Positions 18,723-27,252 of a DNA stretch of 64,000 bases are shown here, piece by piece. The DNA comes from Shouchella patagoniensis (GTDB lineage: Bacteria > Bacillota > Bacilli > Bacillales > Bacillaceae_D). The notes under the pieces are model-generated. The model saw nothing but the letters and a program-made list of their open reading frames with translations, was not told where the DNA came from and did no database searches. The number at the start of each line of letters is the position of its first letter. Position 1 is the first letter of the stretch. The stretch lies in the NCBI RefSeq assembly GCF_002019705.1, contig NZ_KV917377.1, positions 4,031,938 through 4,095,937 on the forward strand, in the 5' to 3' direction. The position numbers were made by a program, and so were the translations under genes.

Positions 18723-20387
18723 ATGAAAAGAAAAAACAGTTGGAAAGCAACAGCTACCGTCTCACTTGCAGGAATGGCTTTAATGACGCTATCTGCTTGT
18801 AATGACGAAGGCACAGTAGATGAAACAACAGAAGGGCCAATTACATTTACGTTATTTAGCTCGGATCCACATTCTCAATGGGACAATATGCAAAGCCCGG
18901 TTAGTCAACAAGTTATTGAAGAGACTGGCGTCACAATAAACCCCGAGTTTGATGTTAACGGCGGTGAACAAAAAATTGCCTTAATGGCTGCGAGTGGGGA
19001 TTACCCTGATTTTATTCTACCTAAAGGATCAGCGAGCACACTTGTTAATGCGGGAGCTTTCGTAGATTTAACAGACTTAATTGAAGAACATGGACCTAAC
19101 TTAAAGGAAGTTTACGGTGATTATTTTAATCGATTAAAGTGGAGCGAAGAAGATGAAGGGATCTATATTCTTCCAACTGCACCTGTGGATCATGTTTATT
19201 CAGAGCCGGGCAATGGGTTTATGCTTCAACATGAGGTTGTTAAAGAACTTGGTTATCCTGATATTCGCACGGTAGAAGATTTTGAAGAAGCTATTCGAAC
19301 ATATATGGAAGAAAATCCAACAATTGATGGTCAGCCAACGATTGGTTTATCGCTGCTTGCTGATGATTGGCGTATCATGATTTCGACGACGAACCCTGCT
19401 TTTTATGCGACGGGTGCTCCAGATGATGGGGAGTTTTATATTGACCCAGATACGTATGAGGCAACGATGCATTATCGCCGTGATGAAGAAAAAGAGTATT
19501 TCCGTTGGTTAAACCATATGAATGATGAAGGATTGCTTGATCCTGAAAGCTTTGTGCAAAAATACGATCAATATTTAGAAAAAATATCTTCTGGGCGTGT
19601 TCTCGGTCTAACTGATACGGATTGGCAAGTAGCAGATGCAGAGCGGGCTTTACGTGAGTCAGGAAAACAGGAACGGATGTATGGGATGTATCCAGTCACG
19701 TTAACAGAAGAATTCAAGCATCCAAACTTTCAGGACACCGGGTATCTTGGTGGCTGGGGAATCGGAATTTCAGTTGATAATGAAGACCCTGTCCGAGCCA
19801 TTCAGTTTCTTGATTATCTAGCTTCAGAAGAAGGACAGATTTTGCAAAATTGGGGGATAGAAGGAGAGCATTATGAGCTTGTTGATGGACAACGAGTCAT
19901 TTCAGAGGAAGAAATGGAAAAACGTAATAATAGTGCAAATTACGTAAAAGATACTGGCGTTGGTGTGTTAAAAGGCTTCTCACCGGTTTACGGTGATGGG
20001 GTAGAAGATTCTTCGGGTCAGACATTTACAATTGCAAACCCAGATCAGATAAAAGATGCTTACACAGAAGTGGAAAAAGAAGTGCTAGATGCTTACGGAG
20101 TGGAGTTTTGGAAAGACCTTTATCCCCAAGAAGATGAATTTCCAATTAAACCGTGGGGAGCAGCATACAATATCCCTGTGGATTCATCATCAGAGCTTAG
20201 GTTACAGCTACAAAGGTGTTTGGATATTGTGAAACGTAAAGTACCTGAAGCCATATTAGCTACTCCAGACCAATTTGATCATGTGTGGGACGAATTTATG
20301 AGTGAACTAGAAGCAGCTGGTGTGGAAGAAGCGGAAGCTGCCTACACGGAATTAATACAGACACGGGTTAAGTTGTGGGAGGACTAA
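18723..20387 (+). CDS. Extracellular solute-binding lipoprotein, LplA/YtcQ type
   Basis: 554 residues, the long form typical of LplA/YtcQ binding proteins. N-terminal signal with lipobox L-S-A-C (Cys26), so lipid-anchored outside the membrane. The mature part begins with an acidic linker and then PITFTLFSSDPHSQW; TGYLGGWGIGISV and DYLASEEGQILQNWG are typical of the sugar-binding fold. RBS AAAGGGGGAG. It ends the importer operon; a strong terminator follows at 20404. Probable role: capturing oligosaccharides and delivering them to the two permeases. Confidence 0.92.
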   Translation: MKRKNSWKATATVSLAGMALMTLSACNDEGTVDETTEGPITFTLFSSDPHSQWDNMQSPVSQQVIEETGVTINPEFDVNGGEQKIALMAASGDYPDFILPKGSASTLVNAGAFVDLTDLIEEHGPNLKEVYGDYFNRLKWSEEDEGIYILPTAPVDHVYSEPGNGFMLQHEVVKELGYPDIRTVEDFEEAIRTYMEENPTIDGQPTIGLSLLADDWRIMISTTNPAFYATGAPDDGEFYIDPDTYEATMHYRRDEEKEYFRWLNHMNDEGLLDPESFVQKYDQYLEKISSGRVLGLTDTDWQVADAERALRESGKQERMYGMYPVTLTEEFKHPNFQDTGYLGGWGIGISVDNEDPVRAIQFLDYLASEEGQILQNWGIEGEHYELVDGQRVISEEEMEKRNNSANYVKDTGVGVLKGFSPVYGDGVEDSSGQTFTIANPDQIKDAYTEVEKEVLDAYGVEFWKDLYPQEDEFPIKPWGAAYNIPVDSSSELRLQLQRCLDIVKRKVPEAILATPDQFDHVWDEFMSELEAAGVEEAEAAYTELIQTRVKLWED

Positions 20388-20403
20388 GGAAACAAAATGT
20401 AGA

Positions 20404-20429
20404 AGAACCTGCGGTTGCAGGTTCTTTTT
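20404..20429 (+). terminator. Terminator of the YesMN-ABC region
   Basis: Perfect 9-base stem AGAACCTGC / GCAGGTTCT, loop GGTT, then TTTTT. It separates the importer from the GH95 gene 28 bases further on, so GH95 depends on read-through or a promoter not recognised here. Confidence 0.9.
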
Positions 20430-20456
20430 GATAGATTAGGCTGAAAGGGTGAGAGG

Positions 20457-22811
20457 ATGCAAGTAAAAGAGAAGCGGCCAGCAAAAACATGGACAGAGGC
20501 TTATCCCATTGGAAATGGAAAAATGGGTGCGATGGTTTACGGTGGCAAAAAGGAAGAGTTCCTTTCTTTAAACCATGACTGTCTTTGGTCAGGTCCCCCA
20601 GATAGAAAAGAAAATCTAGACGCCTTTGAAAATCTCAAAAAGATTCGCTCAGCGATTAAGGAACAGAGTTGGAAACAAGTAGATGGTTTGGCAAAGCAAA
20701 TGCTTGGTCCTTATACGCAATCGTATTTGCCATTTGGAGAATTACATTTAAATTTTCCATTAATAAAAGAGGGTCGTGAAGAGAACTATAAAAGATTGCT
20801 TGATTTGGAGACCGCTATGGTACAAGTAGAGGCAGGACCATATAGACGAACAATATTTGCAAGTGCTCCTGATAATCTAATTGTCATTCGATTGGAGTCA
20901 AATACAGGTACGGAGTTACGGTTCTCTGCTTCTTTGAGAACGAAATTAAAGACGATTAAATGGACAAATCAGAGTAGAGCAGGTATTGCAGGTTGGTGCC
21001 CTGAACATGTTGATCCAAACTATTATGAAACAAAAGAGCCAATTCGTTACAAAGCCTATGAAGAATCAGAAGCAATTCGATTTGCTGGTGCTATTCAACT
21101 CATTGAAACAGATGGGCAAAGTTCGCAAAGCAATCAAACATTAACAGTAGAAAAGGCGACCTATGCTACGATTGGCATTCACCTTGCGACAAGCTTTGTC
21201 AGTTATAAAAACCATAGAGGGACAAATCCAATTGAAGATATTGAACGTTCTTGTCACCGTATTGCTTCGCTCTCTTTTAATGAGTTGTACAAACGTCATT
21301 TGAGCGACTATCAAGAGTTATACCAACGAATGACGTTGACACTAAAGAAAACAAAGTCTTACGACCAAACGAGCACTTCAGAGCGCTTAAAAAATAAAAG
21401 GAAATCAGATGTTGGACGATCAGAGTTGCTTTTTCAAATGGGGCGGTATTTGCTTATTGCTAGTTCGAGGGAAGGGTCACAACCTGCAAACTTACAAGGA
21501 ATTTGGAATCCACACATCCAAGCACCTTGGAGCAGCAATTATACGTTAAATATTAATGCACAAATGAATTATTGGCATGCAGAAACGGCTGGCTTGCCGG
21601 AATGTCATCGTCCTTTGCTTCATTTCATTAAAGAACTGGCACAGGAAGGAAAGCAGATCGCGACATCCCATTATGGTTGTAGAGGATGGACAGCCCATCA
21701 TAATAGCGATATATGGCGACAAGCTGCGCCGGCAGGAGGGTTTGGAGACGGAGATCCAGTTTGGGCACTATGGCCAATGTCAGGCCCTTGGCTTGCGCGT
21801 CATTTGTGGGAGCAAGTTGCTTTTTCAATGGACCTAAACGATTTAGAGAAACATGCGTATCCTGTCCTTCGTGAAGTTGTTTTATTTTGCCTTGATTGGC
21901 TGATTGAAGATGATGAAGGAATACGTATAACAAGACCGTCTACTTCACCGGAACATCGCTTCATAACAGAGGGTGGCGTGTTAGCGGCTGTGTCAGAAAG
22001 TGCGACGATGGACCTCGCTGTAATCGAAGATGTGTGTACGATCTTTTTAAAAGCAAGCGAATGGTTGCAACTAGAAGATGAATTGATGATTGAAGTATAC
22101 GAGGTATTAACGAAATTAAAAAAACCATTGATTGATTCCGATGGTACCCTCCTTGAGTGGACAACGAACTATAGAGGGGAAGACGACAAACATCGTCATC
22201 TTTCTCATCTTTATAGTGTGTATCCTGGAGACGGATGGACACAGTCAAACCAACCAATGTATTACCGGGCAGCCAAACAGGCGCTTCTCAAACGGGGTGA
22301 AACTGGGACTGGCTGGAGTCTTGCTTGGAAGCTGTGTCTATGGGCTCGTTTTTTGGACGGTGACCATACGAATCACTTCGTTCAAAAGGCACTTAACCTT
22401 GTGACGGAAGAATCAGAGCAATATGAAGGTGGTGGTGTGTATCCAAATCTCTTTTCTGCCCATCCGCCGTTTCAAATTGATGGGAATTTTGGTTTTACTG
22501 CAGGCGTCATAGAGTGTCTTATTCAATCTCATGAAGGATTTCTTCGCATATTACCTGCTGTACCAACTGATTGGAAAGAAGGGAGAGTAACAGGCGTTCG
22601 TTGCAGGGGTGGTTTTATTGTTGATTTACATTGGGAGAACGGGGAAGTCGACAATTGTACAGTGTCATCTTCCGTGAAAACCCTTTGCACACTTGTGTTT
22701 CCAAATACGGTAAGAAGGGTAGGGATGGAGAGGCAGATAGAGGCAGCTGAACTGTATTCATTTGAAGCGGAAGCAGCTGCAACTTATTCTTTTAGGCGAG
22801 ATCGTTCCTGA
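20457..22811 (+). CDS. GH95 alpha-L-fucosidase-type glycosidase
   Basis: 784 residues, usual GH95 length. N-terminal beta domain with AYPIGNGKMGAMVYGG and LNHDCLWSGPP, then the (alpha/alpha)6 barrel with LQGIWN and LNINAQMNYW. Residues matching the known GH95 catalytic machinery: Asn365 and Asn367 (N-I-N), Glu499 in STSPEHRF, and Asp675 in QIDGNFGF. GH95 enzymes are mostly 1,2-alpha-L-fucosidases, with some alpha-L-galactosidases. No signal peptide, so it works on imported sugars. Start ATG behind AGGGTGAGAGG. With GH31 and GH42 nearby, fucosylated xyloglucan side chains are the natural hypothesis. Confidence 0.9.
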   Translation: MQVKEKRPAKTWTEAYPIGNGKMGAMVYGGKKEEFLSLNHDCLWSGPPDRKENLDAFENLKKIRSAIKEQSWKQVDGLAKQMLGPYTQSYLPFGELHLNFPLIKEGREENYKRLLDLETAMVQVEAGPYRRTIFASAPDNLIVIRLESNTGTELRFSASLRTKLKTIKWTNQSRAGIAGWCPEHVDPNYYETKEPIRYKAYEESEAIRFAGAIQLIETDGQSSQSNQTLTVEKATYATIGIHLATSFVSYKNHRGTNPIEDIERSCHRIASLSFNELYKRHLSDYQELYQRMTLTLKKTKSYDQTSTSERLKNKRKSDVGRSELLFQMGRYLLIASSREGSQPANLQGIWNPHIQAPWSSNYTLNINAQMNYWHAETAGLPECHRPLLHFIKELAQEGKQIATSHYGCRGWTAHHNSDIWRQAAPAGGFGDGDPVWALWPMSGPWLARHLWEQVAFSMDLNDLEKHAYPVLREVVLFCLDWLIEDDEGIRITRPSTSPEHRFITEGGVLAAVSESATMDLAVIEDVCTIFLKASEWLQLEDELMIEVYEVLTKLKKPLIDSDGTLLEWTTNYRGEDDKHRHLSHLYSVYPGDGWTQSNQPMYYRAAKQALLKRGETGTGWSLAWKLCLWARFLDGDHTNHFVQKALNLVTEESEQYEGGGVYPNLFSAHPPFQIDGNFGFTAGVIECLIQSHEGFLRILPAVPTDWKEGRVTGVRCRGGFIVDLHWENGEVDNCTVSSSVKTLCTLVFPNTVRRVGMERQIEAAELYSFEAEAAATYSFRRDRS

Positions 22812-23002
22812 AAGATGAATCATGCAGCAGTCATTTCCCAGGCAATGACTAGATAAGGTAATGCCAAGAAGCAAAAGCTGATAGCGAAACAAGCAGAATT
22901 GTGCCATCTCTTAAGAAGTTTCGTCGCTTCAAAAGGTTCTCGCTTAAAAAGCGAGAATAAACTGTAAGCGTAAGAAACGATCAAGGCATAGGCGGTGGTC
23001 TT
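22812..23002 (+). other. Intergenic region with perfect hairpin
   Basis: Perfect stem TTCTCGCTT / AAGCGAGAA (22937-22957) with a 3-base loop; no long T-run on the + strand, four T on the minus strand. It may end GH95 mRNA. The minus strand reads as a hydrophobic coding-like stretch ending WEMTAA at 22820 but has no start signal, so I do not call it a gene. Confidence 0.4.
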
Positions 23003-23422
23003 TTGGACAAGGAACACGAATGTGCAAGGGAAGCACAACTTTGTTTGGAAGGTTATATTGGTAGAAAAACAAAGCTTGAGCGTGCAACAGAAACGAAATG
23101 GGAATTTAAGTGTGAGCAAAGGTGTCTATACACTATTCGTCGAAGTGATGGCGCTATGTTTTATATGGATAAGCTCATGTGTTTATTTGTCCTTGGCGCT
23201 GAAGATAAAGCAAAAGAGGATTTGCTTTTACGTCTTCTGCTCCGTTTTCCAGCTGGAGCGAAACTCTTCAGCGAGGATAGGGAGTCGTATTATGTTCAGG
23301 TTGTTGAAGAAGGAAGACGAGGACGAAAAGAAATAACCGAATTCCGCGTGGCAAAAGGTTCAGGATTAATGTATGCTAAAAAGGGTCGCCTTTGGTCCCG
23401 TAAGCCGTCAGTGGCGAGTTAG
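23003..23422 (+). CDS. Hypothetical protein, 139 residues
   Basis: Not recognised. Open frame from a TTG at 23003 preceded by AGGCGGTGG. The product is rich in charged residues, with no signal peptide or membrane helix; mid-protein YTIRRSDGAMFYMDKLM, FPAGAKLF and ESYYVQVVEEG give it a plausible globular character. A second frame (22995-23336) and an antisense frame overlap it, which lowers confidence. It stands alone between GH95 and the signal peptidase gene, in the same direction. Confidence 0.4.
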   Translation: MDKEHECAREAQLCLEGYIGRKTKLERATETKWEFKCEQRCLYTIRRSDGAMFYMDKLMCLFVLGAEDKAKEDLLLRLLLRFPAGAKLFSEDRESYYVQVVEEGRRGRKEITEFRVAKGSGLMYAKKGRLWSRKPSVAS

Positions 23423-23520
23423 CAGGAGAAGTGTGGATGTAGTTTAAGAACAAATTATTGAACAGAAAAAGTGAATGACAAAAAGGAATTTACGCTAATG
23501 TGTAGAATTAGTAGATATAG

Positions 23521-23553
23521 AAAAGAGAGGATCTTGCACCCATCCTCTCTTTT
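23521..23553 (+). terminator. Perfect 12-base hairpin with T-run in front of the signal peptidase gene
   Basis: AAAAGAGAGGAT / ATCCTCTCTTTT, loop of 9 bases, ending only 25 bases before the signal peptidase ATG. It either ends the upstream transcript, or lies in the signal peptidase mRNA leader, since TAGAAT at 23502-23507 just upstream could be a -10 element. Confidence 0.7.
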
Positions 23554-23577
23554 CTAGTATAGCTGAAGGAGAAAACA

Positions 23578-24144
23578 ATGAAGGAAAATGAAAAGGGAAA
23601 CAAACTCTTGGATTGGGGAAAGTCTTTTTTTATTGCCCTTGGTCTTTTCTTTATTATCCAATTCTTTTTGGCTACGTCTTTCATCGTGCAAGGCGAGTCA
23701 ATGGAACCGACGCTGACAGATGGGAATCGAATGGTTATAAATAAGATAGGATATACGTTTTCTGACCCAGATCGGTTTGATATTGTTGTGTTTCATGCAA
23801 ATGGACAAGATAATTATGTGAAGCGAATCATTGGTTTACCAGGCGATCATATATCTTATAAAGATGATCAGTTATATATCAATGGAGAAAAGGAAGAAGA
23901 ACCATATTTAGACGAAGTAAAGGTTTCGACTACGGATGGTTTAGACACCTACACAAATGATTTTACACTTGAAGAGCTGACAGGAGCTTTTGAAGTACCT
24001 GAAGACCATATTTTTGTTTTAGGGGACAACCGAAAAAATAGTTTAGACAGTCGTCGGATCGGTTTTATCCCGATAGAGGACATTATCGGTTCAGCGAGTG
24101 GCGTTTATTGGCCGTTGAATCAAGCCGGCTTTTTAACGAAGTAA
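23578..24144 (+). CDS. sip: Type I signal peptidase
   Basis: 188 residues, typical of Bacillus SipS/SipT/SipV enzymes. One N-terminal membrane helix (about 16-36), then box B GESMEPTL with catalytic Ser41, box D YVKRIIGLPGD with general-base Lys82, and box E LGDNRKNSLDSRRIGFI. It removes signal peptides from secreted proteins on the outer face of the membrane; the secreted arabinanase at 62187 is an example of a client. RBS AAGGAG 8 bases before the ATG. Flanked by hairpins on both sides, so a single-gene unit. Confidence 0.96.
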   Translation: MKENEKGNKLLDWGKSFFIALGLFFIIQFFLATSFIVQGESMEPTLTDGNRMVINKIGYTFSDPDRFDIVVFHANGQDNYVKRIIGLPGDHISYKDDQLYINGEKEEEPYLDEVKVSTTDGLDTYTNDFTLEELTGAFEVPEDHIFVLGDNRKNSLDSRRIGFIPIEDIIGSASGVYWPLNQAGFLTK

Positions 24145-24178
24145 TCGGAGAAGGAGAGCCCTTCTCCGATTTTTTTAT
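24144..24178 (+). terminator. Terminator of the signal peptidase gene
   Basis: ATCGGAGAAGG / CCTTCTCCGAT stem followed by seven T, overlapping the stop codon. Confidence 0.9.
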
Positions 24179-24266
24179 TGCATTCCAAAATAGATAAAGT
24201 GAAGTGAATGTGATTGTGATCAGGTAAGCGTTGTCATTAATAAGTAGATTGGCATCGATATTCAAG

Positions 24267-25172
24267 TCATTCATTCAAATCAGTTAAATGAATGCGGTAA
24301 AACGCTTTACGAAAGTCAGATGGCGTCATCCCCTCTGACTTTTTAAAGAGACGCATAAAGTATTTCTCATCGTAAATACCTACATCAAAAGCGACTTCTC
24401 TTATGGTTTTCCTTGTACGCGATAGAAGGTCTTTGGCTTTTGTTACTTTCACAAGAGCGATGTATTTTTGTAAGGGCATTCCCATTTGTTGTTTAAATTG
24501 CCTTGTCAAATAATCTGAATTGTAATTAAATTGATTCGAGACGCGTAAGACACTCATGGGCTCATGAGAGTGAACGCGAATCCATTCAATCACATGGGCG
24601 ATGTTCCTTTCCATCTCCACATGTTTTTTTGTGTTTGAGTAGGATGCTATTGTTTGTTCAGACAGTTCAATTAACAGCGAGGTCATTAGGTAACTTGCTC
24701 CAAGAAACGTATGAGAGCCTGAATGTGCTAGGTCAGTAAGTTGATTAAATAAGATATTTAGACGCTCAATCTTTTGTGGCTTAAAAAAGACTGGAATAAA
24801 AATAGAAGAGCTAAGAAGATGACTGTTTGGCTCCTGTCGAAACTGCATCATTTGCTGATCCATTTGTTTTTTCGAAATAGGTATGGCATCGTCATTCTCT
24901 AAATAAAAGTGGAACCAATAATAGGACAAGCCTGGTTCTGATTTGATGTGTCCTCGGTGTTCTACGCCCTTCTTTAGCAAAAGGGTATTACCAGGACCTA
25001 GATGATAAAGTTGGCTTTGTTGTTCGATTTCTAATATGCCTTTAATGCCGATTAACAACACATAACTAGCAAGTGTTCGTGTAGGATGTAAAAACGGCTT
25101 CGTAGCATCAACACGTCCTGCAGAAGCGTAGCGAACAGGATAGAGGACATTCATCATGAAATAATCAGGCAT
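24267..25172 (-). CDS. AraC family transcriptional regulator
   Basis: 301 residues; ATG behind GAAGGTGGTG. N-terminal cupin-like sensing domain (about 10-150, with LHPTRTLASYVLLIGIKG and the metal/sugar pocket KKGVEHRG). C-terminal AraC/XylS domain (about 195-295) with two helix-turn-helices, NQFNYNSDYLTRQFKQQM and IREVAFDVGIYDEKYFMRLF followed by KKSEGMTPSDFRKAF. Divergent from the GH127-ABC operon, 147 bases between starts, so the likely local activator responding to arabinose or an arabino-oligosaccharide. This role is inferred. Confidence 0.92.
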   Translation of the reverse strand: MPDYFMMNVLYPVRYASAGRVDATKPFLHPTRTLASYVLLIGIKGILEIEQQSQLYHLGPGNTLLLKKGVEHRGHIKSEPGLSYYWFHFYLENDDAIPISKKQMDQQMMQFRQEPNSHLLSSSIFIPVFFKPQKIERLNILFNQLTDLAHSGSHTFLGASYLMTSLLIELSEQTIASYSNTKKHVEMERNIAHVIEWIRVHSHEPMSVLRVSNQFNYNSDYLTRQFKQQMGMPLQKYIALVKVTKAKDLLSRTRKTIREVAFDVGIYDEKYFMRLFKKSEGMTPSDFRKAFYRIHLTDLNE

Positions 25173-25248
25173 TCATTTAACACCACCTTCTTTTGGCTAT
25201 CGTAATAAAGGAAAGCGGAAATGTCCACCTTTTCTGATAAATGAGCTA

Positions 25249-25297
25249 CCGACAATGGAGAAAGTGCTTGTTATGATCAATAATGAAAAGGCTTACA
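25249..25297 (+). promoter_or_regulatory. Promoter and cre-like box of the GH127-ABC operon
   Basis: CCGACA (25249-25254), 17-base spacer, TATGAT (25272-25277). Directly downstream is TGAAAAGGCTTACA (25284-25297), 13 of 14 positions of the cre consensus TGWAANCGNTNWCA (C to G at position 7), where bound CcpA would block elongation. Predicted only. Confidence 0.55.
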
Positions 25298-25319
25298 TTT
25301 GATGAGGAGGTCTCAACTT

Positions 25320-27242
25320 ATGGTTGAACAAGTAAAGGCAGACGTTAAAGTAATTGACCCATTTTGGGGCAGGTATATTGATTTAATTAAAGAAAAAGTA
25401 CTTCCGTATCAGTGGGCCGCACTCCATGACGAAGTTGAGGGGGCAGTGCCTAGTCACGCCATCAAAAATTTCCGAATTGCAGCAGGTGAGGAAGATGGCG
25501 AATTCCAAGGATTTGTGTTTCAAGACAGTGATGTAGCAAAGTGGATTGAAGCAGTGGCTTATACACTTGCTGAAAGACCAGATAAAGCACTTGAGTCTTC
25601 TTGCGATGAATTAATTAGACTGATTGGCAAAGCGCAACAGCCAGATGGGTATCTTAATACCTATTATACAATTAAAGCTCCAGGAAAAAGATGGACAAAT
25701 TTGCGTGATAACCACGAGTTATATGTGGCTGGGCATTTTATTGAAGCCGCAGTCGCTTATTATGAAGTAACAGGAAAAACGTCATTATTAGATGCGATGT
25801 GCAAGTTTGCAGATTATATTGCTCAAGTATTTGGGTCGAAGCAAGGACAGCTGCAAGGGTACGATGGTCACCAGGAGATTGAACTTGCACTGTTAAAGCT
25901 GTATCGTGTTACAAATGTCGAACGCTATTTGCGACTGAGTCAGTTCTTTATTGAAGCAAGGGGGAAACAGCCTCATTTCTTTGATAAGGAAGCTAAAAAT
26001 AGGGGAGAGAAGGAGGGGTTTTGGTTTAACAATAGCTACCGATATTCCCAGTCACATATACCAGTGCGTGAGCAACAAACGGCCGTTGGTCACGCTGTTC
26101 GTGCTGTTTATATGTATACGGCGATGACCGATTTAGCAATGGAAACGCGCGATGAGAGTTTGGCTGAAACATGCAGAACGTTATGGAATAATGTTGTTAA
26201 CCGGCAAATGTATGTTACCGCAGGAGTTGGTTCTGCTGAATACGGGGAAGCGTTTAGTTTTGATTATGATTTGCCTAATGATCTCGCATACACAGAGACA
26301 TGTGCCTCGATTGGACTTGTGTTTTGGGCCAAAAAAATGTTGGAACTCGAAGCGGATAGCCGCTATGCAGATGTGATGGAGCGGGCGTTATATAACGGAA
26401 CAATAAGTGGGATGGAGCTTGATGGAACAAAGTTTTTTTACGTCAATCCACTTGAAGTTTGGCCAAAAGCTGCTCATCATCGTCACGATTTAAAGCATGT
26501 GAAACCAAATCGCCAGCCTTGGTTTGGATGCGCTTGCTGTCCTCCAAACATAGCGAGATTAATTGCAGCAATCGGGTCTTATATTTACTCCGCAACTGAG
26601 CGTACAGGATATGTCCACCTCTATATTGGAAGCGAGACGTCTCTGGATATTGGAGGTCAATTAGTAGAACTTGTACAACGTTCTCATTTTCCTTGGAAAG
26701 GAGATGTTCACATTGATGTAAACGTTGAAAAAAATGCCTTGTTCACACTCTCTTTTCGAGTGCCAGGGTGGGCTCGAAATTATCAGATTACCGTGAATGG
26801 AGAGAAGGTAGTCGCAAGAATCGAGAAAGGCTACGCCTCTATCGAGCGTGAATGGCAAAGTGGAGATCAAATCAAATTGTCGTTTCCGATGGAAGTAGAA
26901 AGGATACATGCCCATCCAAAGGCAAGAGCAAATGCAGGCAAGGTTGCTTTGCAGTATGGTCCTATCGTTTATTGTGTGGAGGAAGTAGACAATGGAGGAG
27001 GAATACATCGTTTAGCCGTAAAAACGAGTGAAGCAATTGAAGCTTCTTATCAGGAAAACATTTTATATGGAGTGAACATACTTACTGGAAAAGCTTTACG
27101 CTTAGAAGATCCTGTAGAAGAACAGCTGTATGTGCGGGAAGAAGAAATAGAATCGTATGAAGTGCCATTCACAGCGATTCCTTATTATGCATGGGCAAAT
27201 CGGGGTGAAGGAGAAATGGCTGTTTGGCTACGTAAAGTGTAA
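25320..27242 (+). CDS. Beta-L-arabinofuranosidase, GH127
   Basis: 640 residues from the ATG at 25320, 8 bases after GAGGAGGT; an ATG at 25299 precedes that site and is rejected. DUF1680/GH127 features: FWGRYIDLI near the start, AGHFIEAAVAYYE in the (alpha/alpha)6 barrel, and the zinc-thiolate site with Glu326 and Cys328 (TETCAS) plus Cys406 and Cys407 (GCACCPPN); by comparison with the characterised bifidobacterial enzyme the first of the C-terminal pair is the nucleophile. A beta-sandwich domain follows. It removes beta-linked L-arabinofuranose inside the cell. It heads the operon with the ABC importer. Confidence 0.93.
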   Translation: MVEQVKADVKVIDPFWGRYIDLIKEKVLPYQWAALHDEVEGAVPSHAIKNFRIAAGEEDGEFQGFVFQDSDVAKWIEAVAYTLAERPDKALESSCDELIRLIGKAQQPDGYLNTYYTIKAPGKRWTNLRDNHELYVAGHFIEAAVAYYEVTGKTSLLDAMCKFADYIAQVFGSKQGQLQGYDGHQEIELALLKLYRVTNVERYLRLSQFFIEARGKQPHFFDKEAKNRGEKEGFWFNNSYRYSQSHIPVREQQTAVGHAVRAVYMYTAMTDLAMETRDESLAETCRTLWNNVVNRQMYVTAGVGSAEYGEAFSFDYDLPNDLAYTETCASIGLVFWAKKMLELEADSRYADVMERALYNGTISGMELDGTKFFYVNPLEVWPKAAHHRHDLKHVKPNRQPWFGCACCPPNIARLIAAIGSYIYSATERTGYVHLYIGSETSLDIGGQLVELVQRSHFPWKGDVHIDVNVEKNALFTLSFRVPGWARNYQITVNGEKVVARIEKGYASIEREWQSGDQIKLSFPMEVERIHAHPKARANAGKVALQYGPIVYCVEEVDNGGGIHRLAVKTSEAIEASYQENILYGVNILTGKALRLEDPVEEQLYVREEEIESYEVPFTAIPYYAWANRGEGEMAVWLRKV

Positions 27243-27252
27243 GGAGTACAGC

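Noticed and set aside
22820-23119. Minus-strand open frame with a hydrophobic, coding-like C-terminal half
   Set aside because: The first third is antisense low-complexity sequence, there is no ribosome binding site or start near the plausible part, and it overlaps another candidate gene. Could be a remnant.
24223-24236. GGTAAGCGTTGTCA, 13 of 14 match to the cre consensus
   Set aside because: It lies downstream of the convergent signal peptidase and AraC genes, not near a start or promoter, so probably chance.
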